64,000 nucleotides of DNA from Hetaerina americana (taxonomy: Eukaryota; Arthropoda; Insecta; Odonata; Calopterygidae): NCBI GenBank assembly GCA_022747635.1, contig JAKTNV010000006.1, positions 71,587,590 through 71,651,589 on the forward strand, read 5' to 3'. Shown here one piece after another: positions 36,271 to 48,954 of this stretch. Position numbers and translations under genes: made by a program. The stretch's first letter is position 1, and each line of letters begins with the position of its first letter. The notes beneath the pieces were generated by a model. The model saw only the letters and a list, made by a program, of their open reading frames with translations. It searched no databases and was not told the origin of the DNA.

Positions 36271-37615
36271 GTTTGCAGTGGCAAATGTTACCATATGGGT
36301 GCATACTCGTTAAATTTTCACGATGACCAAAATGACAACTTTTAGCGAATTAATTCAGAAATCAGACAGATATCTACCAAAAATGTGTCTGATAAACAAT
36401 TATTACAATTTTTTTCAACTTAGGACCTTACAGAAACCGTCTATCCTTTCAATACCAAAATCAAAATATGCATGTATGAACGGGGAGGCAAATAATATGA
36501 CTATGATTTCAAAAAGTTTGTCCAAATTTTTGGATTAGCCCTAGACACAAATGCGGATTAAAATTCAAGAAAGAAATTTAAATCTCTCTTGATTAGAAAT
36601 TTAAGAAGAGCAAAGAGGTATGAACAAAAATTAAATAAGTTCATTTATGGCCATAATGTCACAGCAATTTATTCTTTAAGCACTAAACGTTCTCACCGAT
36701 GAACTTCCACCTTTACTATAGACCAACATTTCCTATATTACCCAGGGCATTTTAATTTAAAGTTTCCTTTCTATTTTAAGCCTTGAAATCTCTGGGATTG
36801 AAACCTGCCCCAGGGAACCAAACCCAAACTTCTCGACGATGAGAGGCTGCTGATCATGGCGTTTTCAGATATTGGACTGCAGGTAGAAAAGAGAGACGAA
36901 CATACGGAATGTGGTGGGTTGAGCGAAAATGGAAAACATGTTTGAAAAAATTCGCCAGAAAAAATATGTTTTCGGTTAAGGAGTGCAAATGAAATAATTA
37001 TTTCAAGAATATAAATAATTGGAAAACATTTACCAAAATGGGTTAAGCAGTGACTGTTACAAATGAAAATTAGAATTCTGTATAATGGCATAACTAGAGG
37101 CGTAAAAATACAAAATACTCAAATTAAACGTCACTTTAACAATTAATAATTGGTGAAGTAATGCTATCGAAGCCAGGCTGCATTCGACGCTCGATGTCTA
37201 AGAAATTACTAAAGTTAGCTCACCATACGTATTCCGCAAGGATTACAGTTCATGAAACTACAAAGACTATTTAAATTTAAACGTGAATAAATATTGCCGT
37301 GATTATCCTCTCATGAAAACCAGGGCAATCACATGAGTGTTGGGGTATTCCACGAATCCGCTCCAGCTAAGGTTTGGAATATCACCATAGGTTTCAGTTC
37401 TCTGTCATATTTAATAATTCGTAAGTGTTACTTGAATTTTTAGATTTGACGTCAACCCTGAAGAAATCCTAGCACCCAACTCCAATTACTAATGTGCCCC
37501 ACGAATACAACATCGGATTATAACAGGAAGTTTCCTGCAATGAAGTTCGTTCTTTCGACACGGGGACAACCGAATGGATACAATGACGACGAAACAATCA
37601 GGGAGTGAGGTGTTA
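36271..37615. other. AT-rich noncoding DNA
   Basis: Nothing recognised. The 106-codon minus frame at 36771-37091 has no family features. Confidence 0.55.
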
Positions 37616-38070
37616 ATGAGTCTGCATAATGGAAAGGGGAAATTTACGAGTGGGGGAGGAGTGATTGGGTAGGGAATAGGAAGGGTACAGGCAGGTTTCG
37701 GGGGCAAAGGGATGGGGAAGAAGGGCAGGTCCCCCGTTTCGCACGTCACTGCCTGGTTTGTGCCACCTCCCTTTGATCCACCTTGTGTTGGGTGACAAAG
37801 GGGAGGGGGACGGGGTGAGTGGAGGTGGCTGTGTGCTCGAGTGGGCGAAGTTAAGACTTTGCCCGGGGGCAAGGAAGGAGAGAGCTCGAAAGGGGAGCTG
37901 CGGGTAGATAGGGGGGAACGAGGGACGGGGATCGACGAGAGGGAGTGGACAAGAGCCGAGCACCTCACGTGAGAAAGAAGGCGATGCTGAGGGGGGGGGA
38001 GCGTGCGGTGAGTAAGGCGAGGACGATGGAATAGGTGGGGGCTAGGGAGAGAGAGACGAGGGACCTTAGG
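37616..38070. other. GC-rich island, G-rich on the plus strand
   Basis: Strong G bias (GGGGAGGGGGACGGGGTGAG near 37799-37818, GGGGGGGG near 37991). Minus frames of 116 and 225 codons in different phases give proline/serine-rich translations. Same character as the 9.4 and 35.6 kb islands. Confidence 0.65.
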
Positions 38071-38083
38071 GGTATTCGCACCG

Positions 38084-38140
38084 CCACAATAACCCGCAAA
38101 CCACCGCAAGGGTATGGGAAAACCACCATGACTAAGGTGC
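38084..38140 (+). repeat. Dispersed repeat fragment, copy C
   Basis: CAATAACCCGCAAACCACCG then CAAGGGTATGGGAAAACCAC aligns with copy B (TAATACCCCGCAAGCCGCCG, CAAGGGCGTGTGGCGGGG) in its first half. Diverged. It lies at the end of the GC-rich island. Confidence 0.5.
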
Positions 38141-38365
38141 CAATAGAGACAGTGAAGTGCAGACATAATTTAATGTGTTAGTCTCTCCTGTGTGCGTCAC
38201 TCTATGAGAGAAAAACGATACTCAGAACCTGTTTGGCATTCTTTAATTTTTATTTTTCATGCATAAATAACTTGCAAATGTGAATTATACCCCTGGAAAG
38301 GATAATTACTACTTACGGAACTGTGGAGTCAATTAGGTGCGAGGAAATGTACTCCAACATCGACA

Positions 38366-38401
38366 CATATTTACCTATCAAATATACGATAGGTAAATAT
38401 G
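38366..38401. repeat. Perfect 14-bp inverted repeat, 8-base loop
   Basis: CATATTTACCTATC and GATAGGTAAATATG pair fully around AAATATAC. No U-run or gene neighbour suggests a terminator. It may be a cruciform-prone palindrome or a trace of a foldback element. Confidence 0.85.
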
Positions 38402-39540
38402 ACCCAATATACATCTTACATACATACATACGTATACATCTTTATATTTAAGTTAAAAACCGAATTAATGTGTTGGCGAGCAAAAAATCAATATTTTAAC
38501 TCTACTTTAATCTTCTCACGAATGTTTAAATATTTTTCAACATGTAGCAGTAGTTTATTGAAAAATGAGGTTTCAAAAACGATCGGTTTTAGGGTTAATT
38601 TCTTGAAAGTAACGCTCTGGATCAAATCACCTAACTTAGCTTGGAATTGGAGTACATGATTGCATTTAAAATGTGGACGAAAAGACTAATGCTGGAAAAA
38701 TAAATTCAACCTAGTGTTACATTTTCTTTACGACCTCAGATGGCTCCTGACCCGACGACATTTGAAATTTTATTTTAACAATGTTCAACTTTTATTGGTG
38801 ACATAAGTTCGATCTTAGCATTGGCTATTAATGAGAATTTTATCTGCCGAATCTTATATATTGGATGCTCACACAAATTGAGATTCAACTAGAGATAAAT
38901 GCTTACCATATCATCCTTCTGCACGAAATGGTAGAAATGTAAAACGCTTTCATTAGCATTAGGTTTTAAAATCCCTTTTCAATAGGAAAAAGGGTTCCCA
39001 AGATTAAATTATGAATAAAGTGATGAAAATCATGTGGTTAAGTCAAAATCAAATTAACTGGCAGATATCTAATCTATACAATCTGAATGAGTAATTATAT
39101 TAAAAAGTTACATAAAAATTGTGACAAAAAATTCGTAACGCAGAGTAAAATGTAGGTGCAACAGTATCCGAATTTAGGACGCACCACCCGGTAATAACTT
39201 GTTGAAAATACGAACGACACAGTGGTGTTTTCACCAGAATAAAGCCCAGACACTGATTCGAAACGTGTGGTATGGATTGAGCAGTACTGCAATCGTTCAT
39301 TAAACCCAATATTAGCAGTATTTGCAGCAAAACTGGCTAGTTAATCAGTCGAATCCAAGAGAGGCCAATTAAATACATCCGTCAAAAAAAACGGTTCAAC
39401 ATTTTTCCGCACAAAAAAATCACGCATGAGAATTTTAAAGGCACCTTTTCTAGGAAACAAAAACGCCTCTTTCGGAGTTACAGACAACTTTTAGGCTCCA
39501 CACACGGATGCGACGGCCGTTCTATTTGTGTGCCTACTCG
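38402..39540. other. AT-rich noncoding DNA
   Basis: Nothing recognised. Confidence 0.6.
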
Positions 39541-39800
39541 AGGCAAATGGAGAGGGCGGGCGGGAGGGAGTGTAACACTGACGAGGGAATGAGGAGATGA
39601 AAGGACGCTTAAGAGGTGCCGGCGACACGGGGCGAATGGAAGTTAAGAGCGGAAGTTCAAAGGCACGAAGGAGGAAGCGAGCGATGGGCGGGACGCAGAG
39701 GAAGGAGGAGGCACCGAGTGATACGGAAGGAAATGATCAACCAAAAGGCGTAGGGAATGAGGCCATTCGCTCTGGCACGAAGTCTCAACTTCATTCATGA
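39541..39800. other. Short G-rich island
   Basis: GAGAGGGCGGGCGGGAGGGAGT near 39549-39570 and purine-rich sequence to about 39760. The 67-codon plus frame is arginine/lysine/glycine-rich, as the composition predicts. Confidence 0.5.
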
Positions 39801-42285
39801 ATGTTGTCAATGGACGCAAATAACGCTCTTAATTCCTGTAGAATTGACCGTTTTCTGATAAAAACGAAGTAAAAATATTGCAGGGTAACAACATCAAGGG
39901 GGTGACTGGTAGATAATCGGAGCTTTTTACGAATAGACGTAATGGAACATGGAAGAAAAATGATAGAATATATAGGAGAAAAGACTAATCATTACGACTT
40001 AGACGATAAAAGCGATGATATAAGACTATACATGATGGACATAGCGATAAAATATACGAGATCATACTCAATTCTCTACATACTATTTTATTCAGTGCAT
40101 TCAATTTTCTTCAAACATCATTAGATTATTTTCTATCAAACTGATACCACCACACGTAAAATGCTTCGAAAATACATTCTCTCCACATGCTTCGCGCAGC
40201 CATATAATACTAATTTTAACCAAGGCGTATCCACGCCTTTTAGAAATATTAACATCAAATGATACAGGAAAACGTGAACAGTTTGAGGAGAAATTGGAGC
40301 GGAATCAAATGGCAAGTTTCCTTTCTCGCCCTTCTTTATTCTAAATGATCGCATACCTTTCTCAAGTCATGATGCCCGCTTAGTTGTTTCACTGCGAATT
40401 TAGGGGAATGTAATGAAATATTGACTTCGTTCACAGGGATTCTGCTGGTGTAAAAATATAATTGATAAAAATCCCAATAATCAAAGGCCACAGAATTAGT
40501 TCAAAATCAAAGTACAAACCGCTAACGTCTTCGTGAAAAACAAATTCCTCCATTCAGATATCTTTTGAGAGACAGCACTCAAAATGTCATATCCAGATGA
40601 CATTTTCACCACACAGCGATTTTTTCGGATAAGAATTGAGGACGAGAAGAAGATCACGAAGGGAAGTGCTGTTACTCATACTGATAAGGGAAACCACTGA
40701 CATTATCAAACATCCGATCAACTTCAACCGATTATACTGACATCACAAAACTTGAAAAAAGAGACTGTCGAATATGCTTTCACCCACCTATCAAAGGCTC
40801 TTATACGGCTTCCCTACCAAACGATTATATTTGATGGCCTATATTTACTCAAAATGAACTCTTCCTAACATTCACCGGCTAGGAAGTCATCATCATTCCT
40901 CAAGAAACCCGAAAGACTTGGAAACGTTATTAACTCCTGATCGGAGGAGCCTTCGACTTAATGCTTACAACGAAATAAATTTGTTTTGGGCCGATAAATT
41001 ATAGGTTCAAGTGTAAAAGAGGGGGAATGGAGTAGCGCGATGGAAGGTATGGATAGTGAGTTTAAGCGCCCCTTTTTAGCCTTCAGATTCACGCAAACTT
41101 AAGAAGTGAAGACAGGAGATGGAAATATGCTAAAAAAACCTATTTTCTTGCGTAAGAATCAGGCCTCAAATCTACACGAGGATATATAAAATGTGTGAGT
41201 AAACAAGAAATCAAAAAAATCACAAGTTAATTAAATTTATATCGTGATATGTGCCCGGCAACTGGGAATAAGGTAAACTCAGTTGATGCCATGTATATAC
41301 AGGTATAAGATGATAAACGTATATTCAAGGCACATATGATGAGGTTGGTCAACTAGATGGTACAGTTAGACAGGAATCAAATGTACACGAAAAAGTAATG
41401 TGATACACTCGAGGGCACGAGAGAATGCGACCGAGGGGAGAGATTTCACGAGTGATTCAATCGCGCAACGATAACAATCTTCTCGAATAGCTCCTTGCAA
41501 CACTGGTTCTCATAATAAATAGATAATCTCATCAGGTGATCGTGGTTCCTTCCAAAAAATAGTACTACAGACTTCTCCGTGAACGTACTGGAGTACCGAA
41601 ATATTACTTTCACAACTCTAGACTGACGGAATGGCTACATGTTTAAACCAAAATCTACATTATAATCGGGATAAGCATTAACGTCGGCTCGACTCAATCT
41701 CTCTGCAGGTGTTATTTTAGTTCTTTCATATTTGAGCATTTACATTAATGGTGTATCTAGTGAGACAATCGGCCGCACAATAATTGCCAAAATCAAGAAT
41801 GAAGTGGCGCAATTATGATGAATGCCGCGGCATGCAAGCTTAGTGCGAGACCAAACTCACACTGGCTACATATCATCTTAGCCTATTACGTCAGACAAGT
41901 ATCATTACCTTCCGAAGCACGCGATCAACTGAGTTCATTTGCGAAATGTCGCTGATTCAGGCAAGTTGTAAAAGAATGGAATGAATATAGGAGGGAAAAA
42001 CGCAGACACTCCCTGGGGGACCTTAGGTTCAAACAAGAGTGCTTCAGATCAAAAGAGCTCCACACGACACCGAAATCGAGTAGGAAAACGACGATTTCGC
42101 TTCAAAGAATTGCAGCACCTCATCCATCGTCACGAGTTAAATGCATAACAGTCGCCGTAGCAATGCGTGCAGTAAAAGGTCATCGGTAATTATTCAGCCG
42201 GTGAGAATGAAGAACAGTATGGAGACAAATAGAAATGAGTTTTTACTAAGACCGCAAATCAGTTGGAATACTCAGGACGAACGCT
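39801..42285. other. AT-rich noncoding DNA
   Basis: 2.5 kb with nothing recognised. Open frames do not exceed about 72 codons. Confidence 0.6.
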
Positions 42286-42620
42286 ATCAATTGCGTTTGT
42301 TTGCGTAATTTCGCAAATTAGGGCACGCTGCACAAGGATAGGATGAAGAGTGGATGCTAGGATACGGATGCTGCTACCTACGGCTTGATTTGAACGGCTA
42401 CCCTCGCGCCATTCAAGTACGTACGTGAATGTGGTTGACGCGACTGATTTTGCTGTCGCTCGCGGAGAAATCGAGTCACTAAGGCCGTGGGAAACGAATA
42501 ACCCACTCGCCGTCCGCAAGGCCAAATGAACAAATCCTCTCTCCTGATTGGTGGGGAATTCCATCGAACTTGCAAACACATGACAGCGTGCCTTTACACT
42601 GAACCCAATCGCAAGCTGTC
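42286..42620. promoter_or_regulatory. CpG-rich segment with CCAAT and kappa-B-like sites
   Basis: CpG rises to 5-7 per 60 bases. ATTGG (inverted CCAAT) at 42547-42551 is followed one base later by GGGGAATTCC at 42553-42562, which fits the kappa-B consensus GGGRNNYYCC used by insect Dorsal, Dif and Relish. A further CCAAT-like ACCCAATCG is near 42602. A 127-codon minus frame covers the same segment but has no family features and may reflect composition. A promoter or enhancer is plausible but unproven. Confidence 0.35.
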
Positions 42621-42639
42621 GCTGTTGTATCGCTCCCAA

Positions 42640-45165
42640 CAAAAAACGATAAAATCAAAGAGCGTCAAAACAGTCAAGTCATAACTAGAAGCTAAGCAGA
42701 CGAAGGAGTGAAACTTGAGATTTGATTGAACCAATTTGGCTTCCAGGTAGCAAGAAGTAACAGGATTCAACGCAAAGAGCATTCGAAATATTTTTGTACG
42801 CGTAATGAAATCCAAGCCCGCAACTGTGCGCACGAAATTATTCCCTATCGTGACCGAACAGCGAATCCCTCTCCGAACGCAATCACACCCTTTGATTCAT
42901 CAGGTTCTAATGCTATCCTGCCAGCGGTTTTAAACTCCAAAGGAAGAAAATTAACGACGATCTCGTGTCAAACGATAGCGCGCATGTTAAACATTTAAGT
43001 GAAATCATCCGAGTTCGTTGGGTTCAATAGTCAAAAGCAGATTGTTCAACTTGGTTTATTTGACAACACATCGCCTCAGTAAATCCATCTGCAAGCAATG
43101 TTCGTTACTATTTGCCAATTGCCGCGGCGAATTGAAGGGATATTCGTAAAAGAGCAAACAAGGGCCTATAAATCATAGTTTTATCATTCCTACCCATCAC
43201 TGATAAATCGCCTCAATATAATTTCTATACATAGAATTAATACTTATGTGAGAATTTTTCTGCAATGAATACAGGACATTCACCTGTATATATCGAATTA
43301 GAACATTTCAACAGACCAAAGTCTGGCGATGACCCGAAAACATTTTGACGATTTTCTGTGATGGCGTCCACGTGAGTGCTGATAAACTGATAGTAATCGA
43401 TTCTTTTTTTATATGCAACCGTAAAAGCAAACCGCAGTTATTACCAGTGTTATCTAGAAATCGAACATTGAATTCCATATCTAATTGCTGCTGTTAAATC
43501 GTCATGACGGCAGTGCATGGGTTAACTAAAAAGGTTAAGTGAACTTGCAGCTTAGAGAAACAGGAGTAGCATTTTCTTTACATTTTTAGCAAACGTCTAT
43601 ACGGTCAGCAGTCAGCAAATTGGTCTTAAAATGTTGATAACTCATTCCCTCTGAACTAATGAATACCCTTTCGAGCAAGAGTTCTTGAAAAGCACACATT
43701 ACCGTTAGTACAACTATATTGATCAAGGAAAAGATTGCTCGACAAATAACCATTGTCTTTTACATTTTGAAATGAGTTTCATCCAGTTGTGGTTGTCGGA
43801 GTTCGTCGCCAAACCAAGAAAGTTAGACTTTTATCTTTCCGTATATATTGACGCAAACAGTTATAGATTCCCCGAATATTGTGATGAAACGCAGCTTTTT
43901 GAGATATGAGGCACTTGATGCCGAGTGAGCAGGCGGAAAAATGTAGGTAACTGACATTTCGTGCTATGAATATGAATGGACCTTCGATGTAACTGCATCT
44001 AAATGTACACGTTCCCTAATTCGTCCCAATCTGAAAGAATGTACCACGGAAAGGAAAGTAAAATTAGTGTAAAATACTCGAACCTAAAACTCTCGTTAGG
44101 ATTTATTTTAATTTCTAATATAGATACCTCATAAAGAAATTGCACACCATTAAAACTTCATATCCGCCGTTGCATTCCATTAAAATTTTATGATCGACAC
44201 TAATGCAGCATAATCGAAGTATCCTTTTACAAAACATCTAATTACGTCACAGATGGGAGACAAATAGATATAATTTTCTTAATTTCTTCCTACTCTCCTT
44301 TACAAAAACTTATCCTTAGAAATTAGACGTACACTGATGCGATCTCAACTCGTTCATTTCATGTGTTTCGTTGGTCAAAAGAATGACCTCGCCAACGAGG
44401 TGAGAATGACGTGTTGACTTACAGTTCGGGGGACGCGAAACGTCACAGGGGTAGATTTTTTTCCGTCAAAGGTTACCAAAACGAGAAGAAAATATGATCG
44501 TATGATTAGAAGAAAACGATCCATGGGCCAACCAACTAATTATAACTAGGCACAGAGGGAATTTTCTTTCTCTAAAGTAATAAGAAAAGAGGACGGCTTT
44601 CTTTTCAACGGGAATACAATTTAAGTAGAAACAGCATTTATACGTATTTTGAAATTTGGAATTTCGCAAGAAAAATAAGAAAATATATCCCTTCACCTAC
44701 CTTAAAACGGACAGAAAAAGACTCATCCGACGTTTGAAATGGTTGCGAATTCAAAACGCATCAAATATTCGGAAAATTCTGAGTCCAAAGCTTCAACGAC
44801 TGTAGATTCAAATCATAAGACTTTCTTAGGGTATTGACATGGCAGTTTGTTAGACTAATGCGCCCCATATTTAAAAAATATTATAGACATATTAATATAG
44901 ACAACGGGAGTCAATCTCATTCAATTTGGCATAGAGCAATTCAAGTTTTTCATCCACTTCTAAATATTTCTTCAACAGCCATGCATGCAATATTAGAATT
45001 ATTATTTATACATCCACCTAATTGGACGTCACGTCGATGTTAGATTTTAGGTCAGAAGCGCCTCCAATTTTCTTTTGACGAAAATAAAGGGACTCGCTTT
45101 GACAGATGTGCACTATTGCCGTCTTCACTTTTACACATGGTGAATTTATCGAACACTGCGTGTGT
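42640..45165. other. AT-rich noncoding DNA
   Basis: Nothing recognised. Confidence 0.6.
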
Positions 45166-45169
45166 GCTT

Positions 45170-45690
45170 GCTCGCGAGAGAACCACTCGAGGATTACCCG
45201 GGGGGAGTGCGCGAGAGGGGCTAAGTGGTGCAGGAGGAGACCTCCCTCCCCGTGTTTATCCATCCGACGCGGTGACTCTCACGGAGAGTTCTCGGCCTCC
45301 GAAAAGACAGCCTCGCCACTTGCCACCTCTTCCTCAAATAGACCACGACGGAAGGAAGAGGGGACTCGATGGAAAAGAACCACAGCCCCGACCCACCGCC
45401 GCCGTCCTCCTGCACTACCATCTCCGCACGCAAGGGCGACGCAACGGGAATCGGACGAAGTGGAAGAGGTGAAACGGGATGGAAGCGGGAGGGAGACAAC
45501 AACATACTCCTGGGTCCAGGGATGCACGGCCTCCCCTCGCCCTCCGCGACGAAAGAGTTCCGCTAAGCTGAATTTCAAATCCGCTGCACTGGATTCGTCT
45601 TCATCGCACCACGGCGACTTCAAAAGTTGGAGGATGACGGTGCCTCTAGATGTGACGGGTAACGTTTTTCAAATCGCAAACCCGGCATTA
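45170..45690. promoter_or_regulatory. CpG island
   Basis: Dense CpG without the strong strand bias of the other islands. Frames are open on both strands (195 and 118 codons plus, 94 and 114 minus). The 195-codon plus frame is arginine/serine/proline-rich, ending KSWRMTVPLDVTGNVFQIAN. That end is outside the densest GC and looks slightly more protein-like, but I recognise no family. Best read as a CpG island with an uncertain 5' exon. Confidence 0.35.
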
Positions 45691-45774
45691 TAAGCAGTGC
45701 CCACTTCACGGACCATCTGAATTTGACTGGCAAATGAATGAAGGGTGAATTCTCGTAAGAGTATAGGATTCGCT

Positions 45775-46090
45775 GCGGCTTGGTAGCCTAGTGGTCAGTA
45801 CGCTCGGCTCTCAGACCAGACGGCCCAGGTTTCAAATCCAGTAGCGCATCGGGAGACTGGCTGAAAGGCCAAGCCTTATAATTTGCAATCGGGGGCCCGG
45901 CAAGTTGAACTAGTCTTAAGCTGTGCTTTCATGGAAGGGATTTTCAATGGATAAGTGCACGTGCGGAATGAACCCGTGGAGCAGGGCTGCATGATATTGC
46001 TAAGTCAATTCCATATCACAATGTCGAGTCTGTAAGGAATGAGCTTCATCGCGTACCGTAATGCTGTGAATTAAATACTGTGATTGCATG
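45775..46090 (+). mobile_element. tRNA-headed SINE (second type)
   Basis: The head is GCGGCTTGGTAGCCTAGTGG then TCAGTACGCTCGGCTCTCAG, with a degenerate B box GGTTTCAAATCC at 45828-45839. The body (GGGAGACTGGCTGAAAGGCC, GGGGGCCCGGCAAGTTGAAC, GGAATGAACCCGTGGAGCAG) shows no similarity to the other SINEs here. The 3' end is not sharply defined and I place it near 46090. Confidence 0.6.
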
Positions 46091-47528
46091 ATTCCACATC
46101 ATAAACCGATCCCCGATTAAAATATACTGTGGTTATTATAATAGATATCATTTCAGATCGACCGTATATGGATATCAACTTATGGACTCGTGGGAGAGTA
46201 AAATAAGGTCATGATTTAAAACGTCAAATTGCAGTCTTGATGAAATGAATGTGATGTAACTGATGCGGAATGCGATTTCATCAATTTACCCCGCTGAGTC
46301 AATGCAGTGAATATGATGAATTCAATTCCAATTGCACAAGCTTGATAAGACATCCGGAGTAGCGAGAGACTAGATTACTGCAACTACGGATGAATGGACG
46401 GAGATACGAGGTGTTTAAGCGAGGTCAGGGATGCAGCCAACTGTTCTGAACATTGTTCCTGTGTCACCAAGGCGATGAAGAAGAGGTTCTTGTATGCTCA
46501 GTGCGAGTGAGCTTGTCCCTTTCCCAATCCCCCCACTAACTTAGCAGAACAACCAAGGTCGGCGAATACGGAAATAGACAAGGAGCGAGACGCACGTTTG
46601 GGACTCGAAGGGAAGGAGAAAGGGGAGGCTGGCTGAAAGACGAGAATCGCCATCTACGTTTACGAAACGAATGTCGATGCTAACACGCCAAATGAATTGA
46701 TTGGAACCGTCGCGGCACTCTCCTAAAACATTGAAATAGGGATACAAGTAATTTAACCCAAAACGACCATTCCTACAATGACTATATTAAATAATAAAAT
46801 ATAAGATAAATATAATCTTTAAATTATCCCCAAATCCAGCATTAAAAAGAGAACATTTGATGTTTGCAGTAAAATAAGACATTTCAAATGGTTACGTGTA
46901 CTAGAAAATAAAATAATTATGTTCTATCTTTTGATCAGTTATACGTGCAAAGTCTAAATACCTTTTCGCGTGCTTAGAGAGGTGGATGTTGAGTAAAAGG
47001 GAAAGAATAGATGAGCATTTTGGAAGGCGTGACATTCACAACGTGCAATAATCGTCTAGGCCTGTCGAAAATGCATCCTCAATGGGCGGATTACCTCTTT
47101 TTTTAAATTAAATCTGATTTATTAATTAGCATTTTCTCATTTTTGTTCCAAATATCTGCTAACTGCAGTCTCTAAATAACTTAAAACTTTGAAATAGCAT
47201 TACACCTTTTTTTTATCATGAAATTAACTTACCAGTCATCTAATGAAGTCAAATTTCTTACAGGCGGATTCGTGTGTTCTTCGAACGTGCTTTTAACCAA
47301 AGAATGGAGACAGGAACGATTCCTAAGGACTGATTTAGTCCATTACAAACGACGGGACACATTAGCGAACATTCATTGGTATTCCTTAAGGCATGGGCGA
47401 GCCCTTTAAGAAGGTTCTATCACGACTGGAGCTAATGTTGTGATAATAAGCCAACAAGTAAAACCAGCAAATGTTGAAATAACACACCAGCATCTTGATC
47501 AGCAGAAAGTTTGATATATATATAAATA
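46091..47528. other. Noncoding DNA
   Basis: Nothing recognised. A GC-balanced patch at 46380-46740 has a 68-codon minus frame without features. Confidence 0.55.
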
Positions 47529-47530
47529 TA

Positions 47531-47620
47531 CACAGGGGTGATCTGAAAGGATTCCGACTAAGAAAAGTTTTAAAAAAATGTTTTCTATCTTTGTTAGGTC
47601 GGAAACTTTTCAGACCACCG
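47531..47620. mobile_element. 90-bp foldback MITE with mariner-like ends
   Basis: Left end GGTGATCTGAAAGGATTCCGAC (about 47538-47559) and right end GTCGGAAACTTTTCAGACCA to 47619 are inverted repeats with 19 of 22 positions matching. TA dinucleotides flank at 47529-47530 and 47621-47622. The (G)GGTGRTCTGAAA start is of the Tc1/mariner kind and differs from the other elements here. Only about 40 bases lie between the ends, so no transposase is encoded. Confidence 0.7.
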
Positions 47621-47629
47621 TATGTATGC

Positions 47630-47631
<2 letters not shown>

Positions 47632-47682
<51 letters not shown>
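47632..47682. repeat. (TA)n microsatellite
   Basis: About 25 TA repeats, nearly contiguous with the MITE's right end. Confidence 0.95.
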
Positions 47683-47683
<1 letters not shown>

Positions 47684-48881
47684 GTGGAAACTATATCGGA
47701 ATATGGCCGCCACTAATCAGTGAAGTCCTTGGTCCTATACAGTCCTTTCCACTTTAGGATCTCATTTTACAGCGACTCTGAAGTACTCCAGAGCTTATTA
47801 CGAAAGGAAAAGACCAGAAAATCAACCATAACTCACCCATTTGCAATTTTATTCGCTAAGGAGTTTTTAATGCGTCATCCGCAAATCACAAGATAAGAGC
47901 AAATGGATGTATGACAAAATAAAGAATGAAACTCCGACAGATGGTTTCTCGGCGTCCCCAAGTCATTAACGACAGGTATTAAAGGGAAAAGGGGCAGAGG
48001 AAGACGAGAGGTCCGGAGACAAGCGGCGACAAAAGAATGAAGGGAAATACAGTGGAAAGGGAGGAGGAGGATAGAAGGATGAAAGACCTATAAGGTGCAG
48101 AAAAGAAAAAATGACATCAAGTTGTGACGGTATTAAAATTAGGAAGCTCCAGAACCCACCGCATTCACAAGTTAATTTACAGGGGTCGGGGTGGGACTTA
48201 AGAGTGATATCTGGGAATATCTCAGGGCCCTTTGCAGTAGCACACCCTCAAAACCCTCGTTCGTCAAGTGGAGAGAGGTGCTCGAGGTACAGAGGAAATA
48301 TGCACTCCAGGAATCCATGAAATGGAATTCGGGTGGCGTTACTGGCATCAGAAATCATTCCAAGCAGCCACTCTTAAACGCCACAGTCACTCCAACTAAT
48401 TAAAGAAATTGTCTCTGTTTTAAATTAATTGAATCTTTTCATATTGTGAATGAAAACATATTTGTGACTTCCTCGTTCCTGCTATTTTTTTAGAAGAAGT
48501 AAAATCAGTCACCGCCAGAAGTTATTCGTTTTACTCATTTTTCCATATGCAAGTCGCCAAGTGTAAAATTTTAGTCACTCTTCTTTGACAACAATCACGG
48601 TATAAACATCTTAAGTGAGGAACAAAAGAATATACTACTCAAAAAATCATATTCAAAAATTTTATTCATGACTTCTTTAGGGTAAACCTATTTAACTATT
48701 AAAAAGTACAAAAAACATAGTCCCAATTTTATGTAATGTAAAACCGTAGATCTCTCAAAATTAGGATCATGACAAGGCAGAATAAATACTGGTGTATTTA
48801 TTACTGGAAGCTGGCGAGGATACCTATTTTTTTAAAGGAATTCATTGAACCAGATAACCTTGAATTTACTGGAAACAAACG

Positions 48882-48882
<1 letters not shown>
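47683..48882. other. Noncoding DNA
   Basis: Nothing recognised. Confidence 0.6.

Positions 48883-48950
<68 letters not shown>
48883..48950. repeat. (TA)n microsatellite
   Basis: About 34 perfect TA repeats ending exactly where the LINE fragment begins. Confidence 0.97.

Positions 48951-48954
<4 letters not shown>

Noticed and set aside
37489..38166. 225-codon minus frame
   Set aside because: Runs through a G-rich island and on into the 38.1 kb repeat copy. The proline/serine-rich product has no recognisable domain.
45106..45693. 195-codon plus frame as a gene
   Set aside because: Minus frames are equally open in the CpG island and no family is recognised. Kept only as a possible 5' exon.
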